From Elusimicrobiales bacterium (GTDB lineage: Bacteria > Elusimicrobiota > Elusimicrobia > Elusimicrobiales > UBA9959), in assembly GCA_028713125.1 (NCBI GenBank), contig JAQTOU010000003.1, forward strand, positions 1 through 64,000: a stretch of 64,000 nt of DNA, written 5' to 3'. The notes below the pieces were generated by a model. The model did not search any database, was not told where the DNA came from, and was given only the letters and a program-made list of their open reading frames with translations. A program made the translations under genes and the position numbers. Positions 1-7,292 of the stretch are shown here, one piece after another; position 1 is the stretch's first letter; each line of letters starts with the position of its first letter.

Positions 1-452
1 TTTAATGGAGCGATTATCGCTGTTGGACACTTTAAATTTGAATCAAAACCGATTGAACAGGATACGTGACGGGGACTTACAGCCATTCCTGCCCTTCGCT
101 TAAAAAAGTTTCTTGGGACAGCCCTGGTATAAAGCGCGTTTCATAACGAGTCCCTTTATAGCCTACCAGAGGAAACCCGGGCTTTCAAGGGGAGGTGCGA
201 ACATTGATCGCGCGGCTGCATATAACCCAGCCGCAGGCTTTACCGCGCTTTATCCGATACAACAAATCTCGACATAGCTCTTATCCTTGTCCAGAAAAAC
301 ATCGGCCTGGCAGGTCTCATAGCTATAAACAGCCTGCTCCGGGTCCGCGCTTAACAAAAATGAATGAATTTGGTGTCGGGGGACGCTTATGACTTATTGT
401 TATTTGTCCACAACCCTCGCCTCAATTGCCAACAAAAAAGTCATGCACGTCC
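1..452. other. Gene-free left edge
   Basis: No convincing gene is seen here. Plus-strand frames lack family-like sequence. On the minus strand an open frame at 250-393 encodes a short acidic, cysteine-containing tail ending in YVEICCIG followed by TAA, but it has no start codon and meets a stop upstream. It could be the decayed 3' end of a secreted or pilin-like gene, or chance. A small inverted repeat (agcgat-t-atcgct) lies near position 10, and one DnaA-box-like TTGTCCACA near 405. I found no tRNA, tmRNA, SRP or RNase P signature. Confidence 0.4.
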
Positions 453-1109
453 CTACCTTAGAACTTCGGCGGCGAAGGCTTTTATTTCTTCGATAAAATC
501 GGGCCAGGAATTCACGGGGAGCTGGGCTTCCTGCTTGAACATAACGATATGGCCGGGGGCGCCCTGCATCCGGAGGCCGAGGTTGCGCTCGAACCAGGCG
601 GCGCGCTGGGGCGTGAAGAACATGTGCACCGCCGACTCATCAGGCCCGGTCAGACGGTACTTGTCAGAAAACAGCGGGAAGGCCGGCAAGTCTATATCTT
701 TAAAGCCTATCGCCTCGCCTATTTTATAGAGCAGGGTCTCGGGTTTCAGCTCGAAAACAGGGATCGAGCAGCGCGAACAGTCCATAAGCGCAAGCGTATA
801 AGCGCGCGTACTGCTTCCTTTGCCGTGGCCAATGGTAAAGCGGTAGTCAAAAATATTCACCGTCCCGGCGCGGGACTGGACCTGCACCAGGTTGGCCGCT
901 TTCCTGGAGTGCCCCAGCCTGAAGATCTCAAGCCCGGTGTTTTCAAGGGTTCCGAGTTCGGGCCCGTCAGGCAGGAATTGCAGCCCCATCGAGGCGGCCA
1001 GCTCCCCCAGGTCCTTCGTTCTTTTCCACTTAAAGAACCAGACCAGGGCGAAAAAAACAGCCGCGACGCCGAAAAAAATAAACACCGGGTGGGAGTAAAT
1101 GTCGTTCAT
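453..1109 (-). CDS. Membrane-anchored protein, paralogue A
   Basis: The 218-residue product has one N-terminal membrane segment (about residues 8-27) followed by a basic KWKRTKD stop-transfer stretch, so the remaining ~190 residues are probably cytoplasmic. The family is not recognised. Its soluble part aligns with the gene directly upstream (1131-1775): both share a GPEL...LE(N/S)TGL segment, an FDY(R/S) segment, an LFTP/FFTP-(Q/E) segment and a closing (I/L)VM(F/Y)K motif. The start has a GAGG-type ribosome site just upstream. It is probably co-transcribed with its paralogue, 21 bases away. No function is proposed. Confidence 0.75.
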   Translation of the reverse strand: MNDIYSHPVFIFFGVAAVFFALVWFFKWKRTKDLGELAASMGLQFLPDGPELGTLENTGLEIFRLGHSRKAANLVQVQSRAGTVNIFDYRFTIGHGKGSSTRAYTLALMDCSRCSIPVFELKPETLLYKIGEAIGFKDIDLPAFPLFSDKYRLTGPDESAVHMFFTPQRAAWFERNLGLRMQGAPGHIVMFKQEAQLPVNSWPDFIEEIKAFAAEVLR

Positions 1110-1130
1110 TTTTCCTCTCCTTGCTTGTTT

Positions 1131-1775
1131 CTAGGCCAGATTAAAGGCCAGTTTCCCGGCCTCGGCCATGAAGTCCTTATATTTTCCGGGGCTCAGGAGA
1201 TTATGGCCTTTATACATCACCAGATAAGGCCCGGAGCCCTGCGCGCTCCAGCCGGGATGCTCGGCGAAGCAGGCCGCTATCTCGGGAGTGAACAGTTTCT
1301 GCAGGGCGGCCAGGTCGCGCCCGTAAAGCTTCGCTCCTTTCGGAAAACCCTTGAAGAGCGTCATATCCACGGGCTCCAGCCCGGACGTTTCTTTCTCGAA
1401 ATTACCTTCGGCGGACAGGTGGAAGTCCGGAAAGGCCCCTTTGCTGAAATCAAAAAGCGCCACGGTGGACTGGCGTTTGCGCTGGCCATCGCCGTCGCCA
1501 AGCAGGCAGGAGTAGTCGAAATAATAAGCCTTGGCCCCGTCTTCCTCCGGAAACCTGAGCAGGTATTTTCCGACGCCGCTCCGGCCGTCCACGAAAAAAG
1601 GCAGCCCGGTACTTTCAAGCAGCTTTAATTCCGGTCCGTATTCCTCGAGATCCACCGAAGCCGAGACTGCCACGGAGGACATGTCGCGCCCGCGCTGTCC
1701 CTTCAGGTATTTTAAGACCTGGCTGACCGCGATAGCAGCGGCGATAGCCGCCGCCAGCAATACATAAATATTCAT
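1131..1775 (-). CDS. Membrane-anchored protein, paralogue B
   Basis: The 214-residue product has an alanine/isoleucine-rich membrane segment (about residues 4-22) and a cytoplasmic-looking domain. It is a diverged tandem duplicate of the 453-1109 product: segments line up in the same order, including GPELKLLESTGL, YYFDYSCLLG, KLFTPEIAACF and PYLVMYKGHN. The start codon is preceded by a purine-rich GGGGGGAA site. It is the first gene of the apparent two-gene unit. Function unknown; a lipid- or envelope-associated role is only a guess from the anchor. Confidence 0.75.
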   Translation of the reverse strand: MNIYVLLAAAIAAAIAVSQVLKYLKGQRGRDMSSVAVSASVDLEEYGPELKLLESTGLPFFVDGRSGVGKYLLRFPEEDGAKAYYFDYSCLLGDGDGQRKRQSTVALFDFSKGAFPDFHLSAEGNFEKETSGLEPVDMTLFKGFPKGAKLYGRDLAALQKLFTPEIAACFAEHPGWSAQGSGPYLVMYKGHNLLSPGKYKDFMAEAGKLAFNLA

Positions 1776-1848
1776 TTCCCCCCCTGTCTTTCATAACCCC
1801 GGCCGAAACGACCCAAATTTCCCGGCAGCCGCGCCGAAGCGCCCGTGT

Positions 1849-2139
1849 TCAGTTCCCGCCGGTGTTATTCACGTCCGCGCTTTTTAGTTCGTTCAAAGCC
1901 GTTTTTTCAAAAAGAGCTTTGGCGGCTTTGGCCTCTTTCACATGCCCGACGGTGGTTTTAAGATAATTGCCGGGCGCCTCCAGCGGGTTCTGGCTGAAAA
2001 CCGGCGCCGTGGAGACGGCCGCCGCGGTCCTGGGCGGCGGCTCGGTCTTGGGCACGGGCACGTTTTCCGGCTGTTTCTTCTTACAGGAAACCAGCGCGGC
2101 GGCGGCCGCGATAAGCGCTAGCGTAAAAAAAGTTTTCAT
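1849..2139 (-). CDS. Small lipoprotein
   Basis: The 96-residue product begins with a short hydrophobic signal peptide ending in a lipobox (residues LVSC, cysteine at about 19), followed directly by KKK and a proline-rich linker. This is the layout of a lipidated outer- or inner-membrane lipoprotein. The mature part has no recognisable domain; it is low in hydrophobicity and ends ADVNNTGGN. A GGGGAG ribosome site precedes the ATG. It lies 41 bases downstream of asd on the same strand and could be in its transcript. Confidence 0.75.
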   Translation of the reverse strand: MKTFFTLALIAAAAALVSCKKKQPENVPVPKTEPPPRTAAAVSTAPVFSQNPLEAPGNYLKTTVGHVKEAKAAKALFEKTALNELKSADVNNTGGN

Positions 2140-2180
2140 GTTCGCTCCCCCTTATAACCTGGCCGCTCCGAAGAGCGGGA

Positions 2181-3188
2181 CTAAAGCCGCGCTATCCGTT
2201 CGGCTATCTGCACGGAATTGAGCGCGGCGCCCTTGTAAAGATTGTCCGAAACTATCCAGAGCTGGAATTCATTCGCCGCGGTCCTGGCCCGGCGCAGGCG
2301 CCCGGCGTAAACTATCTCCGTGCGCTGGCCGTTCTCCAGCGGCGTCGGGTAATCGCCGGGCTTCTCGAAGAATTTGAGGCCCGTGGTGCGCCGCAGCTCT
2401 TTCCTGAGCGCGCCTTCGGAACAGGGCCGCGCGACCTTGAACCAGACGGCCAGCGAATGGCCGCGAAGCACGGGAACCCGGACGGCCGTGACGCTTATCC
2501 GGATCTTTTTGTCGCTCCAGATCTTTTTCAGCTCGGCCTCCACTTTATTCTCCTCGCCGGAATTTCCTTCCTCGTCGAAGCCCCCGACCTGCGGAAAAAG
2601 ATTGAAGGCGATGGGGCGCGGGAACTTTCCGCCTTTAAGCTTCGGCACGGCGCCTTTCCTGAAATAGGCCTTTAATTCCTCTTCAAGCTCGCCCATCGCG
2701 GCTTTTCCCGCGCCGGAAACGGCCTGGTAGGTGGCGAGCCTTAGCTCGGTGATCCCGAACTTCCGGTGTATCCCGGCCAGCGCCACCGCCGCGCCGGTAA
2801 GAGTGCAGTTTGGCCCCGCTATAAGTTTTTTAGAAGGCCCGAGCTCGGCGGCGTTCACCTCGGGGATGACCAGCGGGACTCCCGGCGCGAGCCGGAAGAA
2901 GGCCGAATCGTCGATGCACCAGGTCCCGGCCGCGGCCAGGCGCGGCGCGAACTCTTCGGCTACCTCGTCGGTGGAAACAAAGAAAGCTATCTCCGCTTTT
3001 TTCAGCGCCTCTAAAGAAGGCGCCGCGCAGGCGTATTTTTTCCCGCGGAAAAGAACGGAGGCCGGCTTCCTGCCGGAATTGAAAGGGTAAAATTCCCCTA
3101 CGGGAAAGCGCCGGCTCTCCAGCAGGCCCAGCAGTTCCCCCCCGACCATGCCCGAGGCTCCGACTACCGCGACGTTAAATTTTTTCAT
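2181..3188 (-). CDS. asd: Aspartate-semialdehyde dehydrogenase
   Basis: This enzyme reduces aspartyl phosphate to aspartate semialdehyde with NADPH, the branch-point step to lysine, meso-diaminopimelate, threonine and methionine. The 335-residue length is normal. Visible are the N-terminal nucleotide loop GASGMVG (10-16), the catalytic cysteine in GPNCT (C128), the EENK motif (212-215) of the substrate site, and the catalytic histidine in LRGHS (H244). The stop codon lies just upstream of the lipoprotein gene. No lysC or dapA is in the window, so it is separated from the rest of the pathway. Confidence 0.95.
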   Translation of the reverse strand: MKKFNVAVVGASGMVGGELLGLLESRRFPVGEFYPFNSGRKPASVLFRGKKYACAAPSLEALKKAEIAFFVSTDEVAEEFAPRLAAAGTWCIDDSAFFRLAPGVPLVIPEVNAAELGPSKKLIAGPNCTLTGAAVALAGIHRKFGITELRLATYQAVSGAGKAAMGELEEELKAYFRKGAVPKLKGGKFPRPIAFNLFPQVGGFDEEGNSGEENKVEAELKKIWSDKKIRISVTAVRVPVLRGHSLAVWFKVARPCSEGALRKELRRTTGLKFFEKPGDYPTPLENGQRTEIVYAGRLRRARTAANEFQLWIVSDNLYKGAALNSVQIAERIARL

Positions 3189-3191
3189 AGC

Positions 3192-4250
3192 TTAATCTTC
3201 GCTTTCGCCCTGCTGCTCCGCTGCCGGCGCCGCCGGCGCGGCGGGCGCCCCGGGCATCGCGGGGACGGTTATCGACATCGAGTAGCCTACGTTCTCAAGA
3301 TTATCGGTAGCGGCCGCGCGCAGGTAGAACATTTCCCTGGAGATAGCGTCCCGCCTGAAGGTCCAGAAATACGGCGCCTTGAAAAAATAGCGCGTTACGC
3401 GCTGCCAGTCGAACTTGTCGTAGGAAACTTCAAGCCAGGCGGCGCGGATATCCTCTCCGATGACGGAAAAAGAGACGTTTATCTCCGACTGGGTAAGTTC
3501 GGCCGCGAAGCCCTTCACATAAACCTTGTATTCGTTGAGCGGGACCAGCTTGATGGCCATCGCCGGCTTGATGCCCGAGATAGGGGTTTCGAGCACCCCC
3601 TCGCCCGACGGCGCATTGCCCCTTATCGAGCGGTTGATCCAGACGTCCTCCGCCTCGCCGCCGCTCATAGCCGCGGCCAGGATGGGCGAGCTGGAAGCCG
3701 AAGTGAAATAGCGCGAGGAGGACCAGAGCGCCAGGTAATTGTCTTTTTCCGCGGAGACCCGGGAGAGCGGGATCTCCGCCCAGACCCAGCGCGCGGAATC
3801 GACGCCGTCGAGCGAGTCGTTGGGCAGCGGCTCGCGGGGGAGGTCCGCCGCGTCGACGAGGAAATAGGTATGGTCGGAATTGAAGGTGGGCGCCTGGTTG
3901 AGCGCCATATAGATCTTGCCGGGTATCGGGGTCGTGTCCCAGGAGGCGGGCCAGGACATTATCTTGGTCCGGCCGAGCTTCGCTCCGAGGAAGGCTTTGG
4001 AAAAGCCGCCAGTGGGCACCGGCGGCAGCTTTATGATCCAGCAGTTATTATAACCGACATACCAGTCCGCGTGGAAGCCGCCGTCGGCGTACAGGTAATG
4101 CCGCCCAAGGTTCTTTTCCGGCGAGAAATACGCCGGCACCGGCGACCTGGCGGAAAACACCGGCCCCTTCCCGGGCTCGGAAGCGGGCGCCTGGGCGCGG
4201 GCTGCGGAAAAAGCGAGGGCCAGCAGGGCCGACGCGAGCTGATAGCGCAT
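3192..4250 (-). CDS. Secreted protein of unknown function
   Basis: The 352-residue product has a clear Sec signal peptide (first ~20 residues, cleavage after ARA-Q) and no later membrane segment, so it is periplasmic or exported. The mature part is rich in aromatic residues (YLYADGGFHADWYVGYNNCW) and looks like a beta-sandwich protein. The C-terminus is low-complexity (APAAPAAPAAEQQGESED). It ends 3 bases before asd begins, so the two are probably co-transcribed with asd downstream. I do not recognise the family. Confidence 0.75.
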   Translation of the reverse strand: MRYQLASALLALAFSAARAQAPASEPGKGPVFSARSPVPAYFSPEKNLGRHYLYADGGFHADWYVGYNNCWIIKLPPVPTGGFSKAFLGAKLGRTKIMSWPASWDTTPIPGKIYMALNQAPTFNSDHTYFLVDAADLPREPLPNDSLDGVDSARWVWAEIPLSRVSAEKDNYLALWSSSRYFTSASSSPILAAAMSGGEAEDVWINRSIRGNAPSGEGVLETPISGIKPAMAIKLVPLNEYKVYVKGFAAELTQSEINVSFSVIGEDIRAAWLEVSYDKFDWQRVTRYFFKAPYFWTFRRDAISREMFYLRAAATDNLENVGYSMSITVPAMPGAPAAPAAPAAEQQGESED

Positions 4251-4267
4251 TGATAGTTCCTATCGTG

Positions 4268-5137
4268 CTACTTTTTTAAAATCTGTGTCACTCTTTCGAT
4301 ATCGTCCAGCGAGAAGTAGTGTATGATTATTTTACCATTCTCCGGGCCGGGCCCGGGGCAGACCTCCACCTTGGTGCCCAGGGTTTTCTCGAGCGAGGAT
4401 TCAAGGGCCACGACCTCGGGCGTGCGGCGCGAGCCCGCGCGGGGCGCCCTCGGCGCCCGGGGCTTGTCGGCGTGGAAGCCCTGGGCGAAGCTCTCCACGT
4501 CGCGCACGGAAAGCTTCTCCGTCATTATCCGCTGGTAATATTCGCGGCGCTTGGCCGAATCGGGAATGGAGATGAGCGCGCGGGCATGCCCTTCGCTGAT
4601 GGTCCCCGCCTGTATCCCCTGGCGGATATCCTCATCTAGCTCCAGGAGGCGCAGGGTGTTGGACACCGCGCCGCGGGATTTATGCACCTGCTTGGCGATC
4701 TCGGACTGGGAGACGCTGAATTTATCCATCAGCTGTTTATAGGCCAGCGCCGTGTCGATCGCGTTAAGGTCCTCGCGCTGGATATTCTCCATCAGCGCGA
4801 GCCCAAGCTTCTGCTCCTCGTTAAGATTTTTCTTAACGATAGCGTCGATCTCGGCCAGGCCGGCCAGCTTCGCGGCGCGCAAGCGGCGCTCGCCGGCGAT
4901 CAGTTCGTAGGAATCTTCGTTCGCATCCTTCCACACGGAAATGGGCTGCAAAAGCCCCCTGGTCTTTATTGAATCCGACAGCTCCGCCAGGGCGTTTTCG
5001 TCAAAATTTCTGCGCGGCTGATGCCGGTTAGGGCGCACTTTACCGATAGGGATCCTCTGCACGATATCCCCGGAAATATCATTGTCCTGTACCTTGCTGA
5101 TAAGCGAATCTATCCCGCGTCCTAAAGCCTTTCTCAT
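4268..5137 (-). CDS. parB: Chromosome-partitioning protein ParB
   Basis: ParB is the parS-binding CTPase clamp that loads on the origin region and works with ParA in segregation. The 289-residue product shows the family order: an N-terminal ParA-interacting start (MRKALGRGIDSLI), the ParB/Srx CTP-binding domain with GERRLRAAK (82-90) and ENIQREDLN (117-125), a helix-turn-helix (SQSEIAKQVHKSRGAVSN, about 143-160) and a C-terminal dimerisation region after a basic PRAPRAPRAGSRR linker. An AAGGAG site precedes the ATG. It follows parA by about 88 bases, and three candidate parS sites lie within 1.3 kb. Confidence 0.95.
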   Translation of the reverse strand: MRKALGRGIDSLISKVQDNDISGDIVQRIPIGKVRPNRHQPRRNFDENALAELSDSIKTRGLLQPISVWKDANEDSYELIAGERRLRAAKLAGLAEIDAIVKKNLNEEQKLGLALMENIQREDLNAIDTALAYKQLMDKFSVSQSEIAKQVHKSRGAVSNTLRLLELDEDIRQGIQAGTISEGHARALISIPDSAKRREYYQRIMTEKLSVRDVESFAQGFHADKPRAPRAPRAGSRRTPEVVALESSLEKTLGTKVEVCPGPGPENGKIIIHYFSLDDIERVTQILKK

Positions 5138-5225
5138 ATATTCTCCTTAAACTACAAGCACAAATCTAGCTTTACTATCGAGGTTGAGCCTCAATAGTTT
5201 CCCTGTCGAGGCGAAGCCCCGGAAC
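5138..5225 (-). other. parA-parB spacer hairpin
   Basis: The spacer can form, in minus-strand RNA, ACTATTGAGG-loop-CCTCGATAGT (10 pairs including one U-G) at about 5174-5198, followed by a purine-rich stretch rather than a T run. It could be a processing or partial attenuation element setting the ParA:ParB ratio. This is inference; it could also be incidental. Confidence 0.3.
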
Positions 5226-6068
5226 TCAGCCACCGAGATCGTATTCCAGTTCTCCGGCTTCTTCGGTTACGTACAGGTCGGATTTTTTATGCACTGCAGT
5301 GTCTACCCCGCGCCGCTCAAGGAACTCCAGAGTCAGCTCTTTGTAAGCAAGGGCGCCGCGGGAACTAGGGTCGTAAATAAAGATCGGCTGGCCGAAACTG
5401 GGAGCCTCGGCCAAGCGCACATTTCGCGGGATGACCGTCTTGTAAAGCTTGTCGCCGTAATACTTGCCTATTTCCCCCCTCACCTGGTTGGCGAGATTTA
5501 TCCGGGAATCGTACATAGTTATAACGCCGCCATCTATCTTCAGACCGGGATTAAGAGCCTGGCGGATCTTCTCTACGGTATTCATAAAATAGGCAAGCCC
5601 TTCCATCGCGTAGAATTCGCACTGGACGGGAGTAAGGACGGAATTTGAAGCGTTAAGAGCGTTAATAGTAAGCAGCCCCAAGGAAGGAGGGCAGTCTATT
5701 ATAATGAACTTATACATTCCTTTAACTTTCTCGAGAGAGCGCTTAAGGACGGATTCTCTGGAGAATTCGCTTACAAGCTCTATCTCCGCGCCGGCAAGGT
5801 TATGGCTGGTAGGAATAATATCCAGCCACTCGACGGAGGTCTGGTGTATAGCGGACTCGGCCGGGGCTTTGCCGCAGAGCACGTCGTAAATATTTTTATT
5901 ATTTTTAGTAATGTCCACGCCGAGACCGGAGGTGGCATTGCTTTGGGGATCGAAGTCTATAAGGAGCGTCTCATAATCGAACGCCGCCAGGGCCACAGCT
6001 AGATTAATAGATGTGGTGGTCTTGCCCACGCCGCCTTTCTGGTTCGCTATCGCCACTATTTCAGCCAT
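5226..6068 (-). CDS. parA: Chromosome-partitioning ATPase ParA/Soj
   Basis: ParA is the deviant Walker ATPase that forms DNA-bound gradients moving ParB-parS complexes. The 280-residue product starts MAEIVAIANQ and carries the deviant Walker A KGGVGKTT (11-18), the IDFDPQSN switch/Walker A' region (37-44) and IIDCPPSLGLLT (Walker B). I start it at 6068, where GGAG lies 5 bases upstream. A longer frame opens at a GTG at 6119, but that codon lies inside a parS palindrome and has no ribosome site. It is co-transcribed with parB downstream. Confidence 0.95.
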   Translation of the reverse strand: MAEIVAIANQKGGVGKTTTSINLAVALAAFDYETLLIDFDPQSNATSGLGVDITKNNKNIYDVLCGKAPAESAIHQTSVEWLDIIPTSHNLAGAEIELVSEFSRESVLKRSLEKVKGMYKFIIIDCPPSLGLLTINALNASNSVLTPVQCEFYAMEGLAYFMNTVEKIRQALNPGLKIDGGVITMYDSRINLANQVRGEIGKYYGDKLYKTVIPRNVRLAEAPSFGQPIFIYDPSSRGALAYKELTLEFLERRGVDTAVHKKSDLYVTEEAGELEYDLGG

Positions 6069-6111
6069 ATATGCTCCAAACCCTTGTTTTATATACCTAT
6101 TCGGTCTCTTA

Positions 6112-6127
6112 GTTTTCACGTGAAAAC
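6112..6127. promoter_or_regulatory. parS site 1
   Basis: Perfect 16-base palindrome GTTTTCACGTGAAAAC, close to the Bacillus parS core TGTTTCACGTGAAACA. It lies in the 5' leader of parA, downstream of the mapped promoter. Confidence 0.85.
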
Positions 6128-6152
6128 ATATTTTACTTTGGACCGATAAACT

Positions 6153-6181
6153 ATTCTATAGTTTTAATCCAAACAAGTCAA
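6153..6181 (-). promoter_or_regulatory. parAB promoter (sigma70-type)
   Basis: Reading the minus strand, TTGACT (6181-6176) and TAGAAT (6158-6153) are separated by 17 bases; each hexamer matches consensus at 5 of 6 positions. The start site would be near 6146, giving a leader of about 78 bases that contains parS site 1. ParB bound there could block its own transcription. Confidence 0.75.
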
Positions 6182-6261
6182 ATACTCTCCAATACGAAAC
6201 GAAGCGCAACCTGTACAGCGCACTGCGCTCAAACAAGCGCCTGCCGGATATAAATCATTTT

Positions 6262-6277
6262 GTTTCCACGTGAAAAC
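6262..6277. promoter_or_regulatory. parS site 2
   Basis: GTTTCCACGTGAAAAC, one base away from the perfect palindrome of sites 1 and 3, lying upstream of the parAB promoter. ParB usually tolerates single changes at this position, so it may be a weaker site. Confidence 0.75.
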
Positions 6278-6305
6278 ATTTACGATCAAACTAATAAAGA
6301 AAATA

Positions 6306-6329
6306 CCCCCAAAGCCGGAACTTTGGGGG
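6306..6329 (-). terminator. Intrinsic terminator of the DUF2089 operon
   Basis: Nine-base perfect stem (CCCCCAAAG / CTTTGGGGG) with a six-base loop. On the minus strand it is followed by TATTTTCTTTATT, so it stops transcription from the 6405-7151 genes before parAB. Confidence 0.8.
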
Positions 6330-6363
6330 TAAAAACCTCTTCATGGTGTTTTCAGACAGGGCG

Positions 6364-6379
6364 GTTTTCACGTGAAAAC
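6364..6379. promoter_or_regulatory. parS site 3
   Basis: Perfect palindrome GTTTTCACGTGAAAAC, identical to site 1 and 252 bases from it. It sits between the terminator and the 3' end of the SHOCT-like gene. Confidence 0.85.
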
Positions 6380-6404
6380 ACCTCCCCCCTCTTTTCCCGC
6401 ATGC

Positions 6405-6773
6405 TTATTCAATAAATATTTCAACCTTATCTCCGCCATCCTGGACATCTATTATTTTCATTGGCTCCTGGTTGTCTATGGCCTCCTGGATCTTCTCCAG
6501 GTCTACGTCATAACCTTTAGCAGCCAGCTTGGACTTGATCTTGCTTTCTATAAAGGGCGCCATGAACTTGGCCCAACCCAGGGGCACGTTAACATTTACT
6601 TTAGGCTCGACGCTGCCGCTTTCGTAAACTCTGATACGAAGGGTTCTCCCCCTCCCGCCGGCGCCGGCTTCCGGGGCGGCTTTCCCCAAAGCTTCAAGGA
6701 GCTCCATAGCTTCGGAGGAGCTGATCTTTTTCTCCTCGAGCATTTTTAGTATCCGCAGTTTTTCTTCATTCAT
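6405..6773 (-). CDS. SHOCT-like domain protein
   Basis: The 122-residue product starts with a short two-helix module (MNEEKLRILKMLEEKKISSS then EAMELLEAL) typical of the SHOCT-like N-terminus found in YvlB/LiaX and DUF4097-type proteins. A glycine-rich linker follows, then a ~70-residue domain with a beta strand (LRIRVYESG) and an amphipathic helix. It starts 9 bases after the DUF2089 gene ends and the pair ends at a terminator, so they form one operon. The upstream protein ends with a similar two-helix module. A stress or envelope-response role is suggested by family context only. Confidence 0.75.
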   Translation of the reverse strand: MNEEKLRILKMLEEKKISSSEAMELLEALGKAAPEAGAGGRGRTLRIRVYESGSVEPKVNVNVPLGWAKFMAPFIESKIKSKLAAKGYDVDLEKIQEAIDNQEPMKIIDVQDGGDKVEIFIE

Positions 6774-6782
6774 ATTTTATCC

Positions 6783-7151
6783 TCAGGCTTCGAGGCCTTT
6801 CAGCAGGCCGATGGCTTCCTGGGCGGTTATTTCCCCCCTCTCCAGCCTCTCCACGATCTCGAGCCGGCGTTTCTTCGCTTCTGCCTGCAGACTGCCCAAT
6901 CCGAGCTTATTTAGAAGCGCGTCAAGCCTGCCCTTAACGGTAGGATATGATATACAGAGCTGCCGCTCGACTTCTTTTATATTGCCGCGCGCCGCAAGGA
7001 AAACCCGCAAAAAACTTTCATCTTCCCGAGATAGCGTCGCAAAAGAAGGAAGTTCAAAACTTCCTTTTACCGTGGTTTTACAATCCGAGCAGCATAATTC
7101 CGCTACGACTACTTTTCCGTTGCAAGATGGGCACTTATTAGGAATATTCAT
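6783..7151 (-). CDS. DUF2089 family Zn-ribbon/HTH protein
   Basis: The 122-residue product matches the DUF2089 layout. An N-terminal zinc ribbon has cysteines at about 7, 10, 20/21 and 24. A helix-turn-helix follows (EVERQLCISYPTVKGRLDAL, about 57-76). The C-terminal two-helix module (IVERLERGEITAQEAIGLL) resembles the start of the next protein. It is probably a DNA-binding regulator. A consensus-like promoter with palindromes in its leader lies upstream, which fits autoregulation. The ribosome site is weak (AAGGA 13 bases upstream). Confidence 0.85.
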   Translation of the reverse strand: MNIPNKCPSCNGKVVVAELCCSDCKTTVKGSFELPSFATLSREDESFLRVFLAARGNIKEVERQLCISYPTVKGRLDALLNKLGLGSLQAEAKKRRLEIVERLERGEITAQEAIGLLKGLEA

Positions 7152-7189
7152 ATTATCAATCTTTTCCTTGATATTATCAATTTATTGAT
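7152..7189. promoter_or_regulatory. Palindromic operator candidates before DUF2089 gene
   Basis: Between the promoter and the start codon are TTGATA-T-TATCAA (7168-7180) and the overlapping ATCAAT-TT-ATTGAT (7176-7189). ATTATCAAT also occurs twice (7152 and 7173), 21 bases or two helical turns apart. They are good candidates for binding by the DUF2089 HTH protein itself. Confidence 0.5.
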
Positions 7190-7201
7190 TACGATGTTTA
7201 T

Positions 7202-7230
7202 AGTATAAAGCAATTTATTAAAGTTGTCAA
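7202..7230 (-). promoter_or_regulatory. Promoter of the DUF2089 operon
   Basis: On the minus strand TTGACA (7230-7225), a 17-base spacer and TATACT (7207-7202) give the best sigma70 match in the window. The start site would be near 7195, leaving a ~44-base leader with the palindromes at 7168-7189. Confidence 0.85.
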
Positions 7231-7292
7231 TACCCGTTTTAATAAATTCAAATACCAAACAAAATATAATAGAGAGTAAAAAGGCGGGGGGC

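Noticed and set aside
549-1628. 359-residue plus-strand open frame.
   Set aside because: It is antisense to the two paralogous minus-strand genes and has the histidine/arginine/glycine-rich composition of a GC-rich shadow frame.
6066-6119. Longer ParA with 17 extra N-terminal residues from GTG 6119.
   Set aside because: The codon lies inside a parS palindrome, has no ribosome site, and the extra residues do not belong to the family; ATG 6068 has GGAG upstream.
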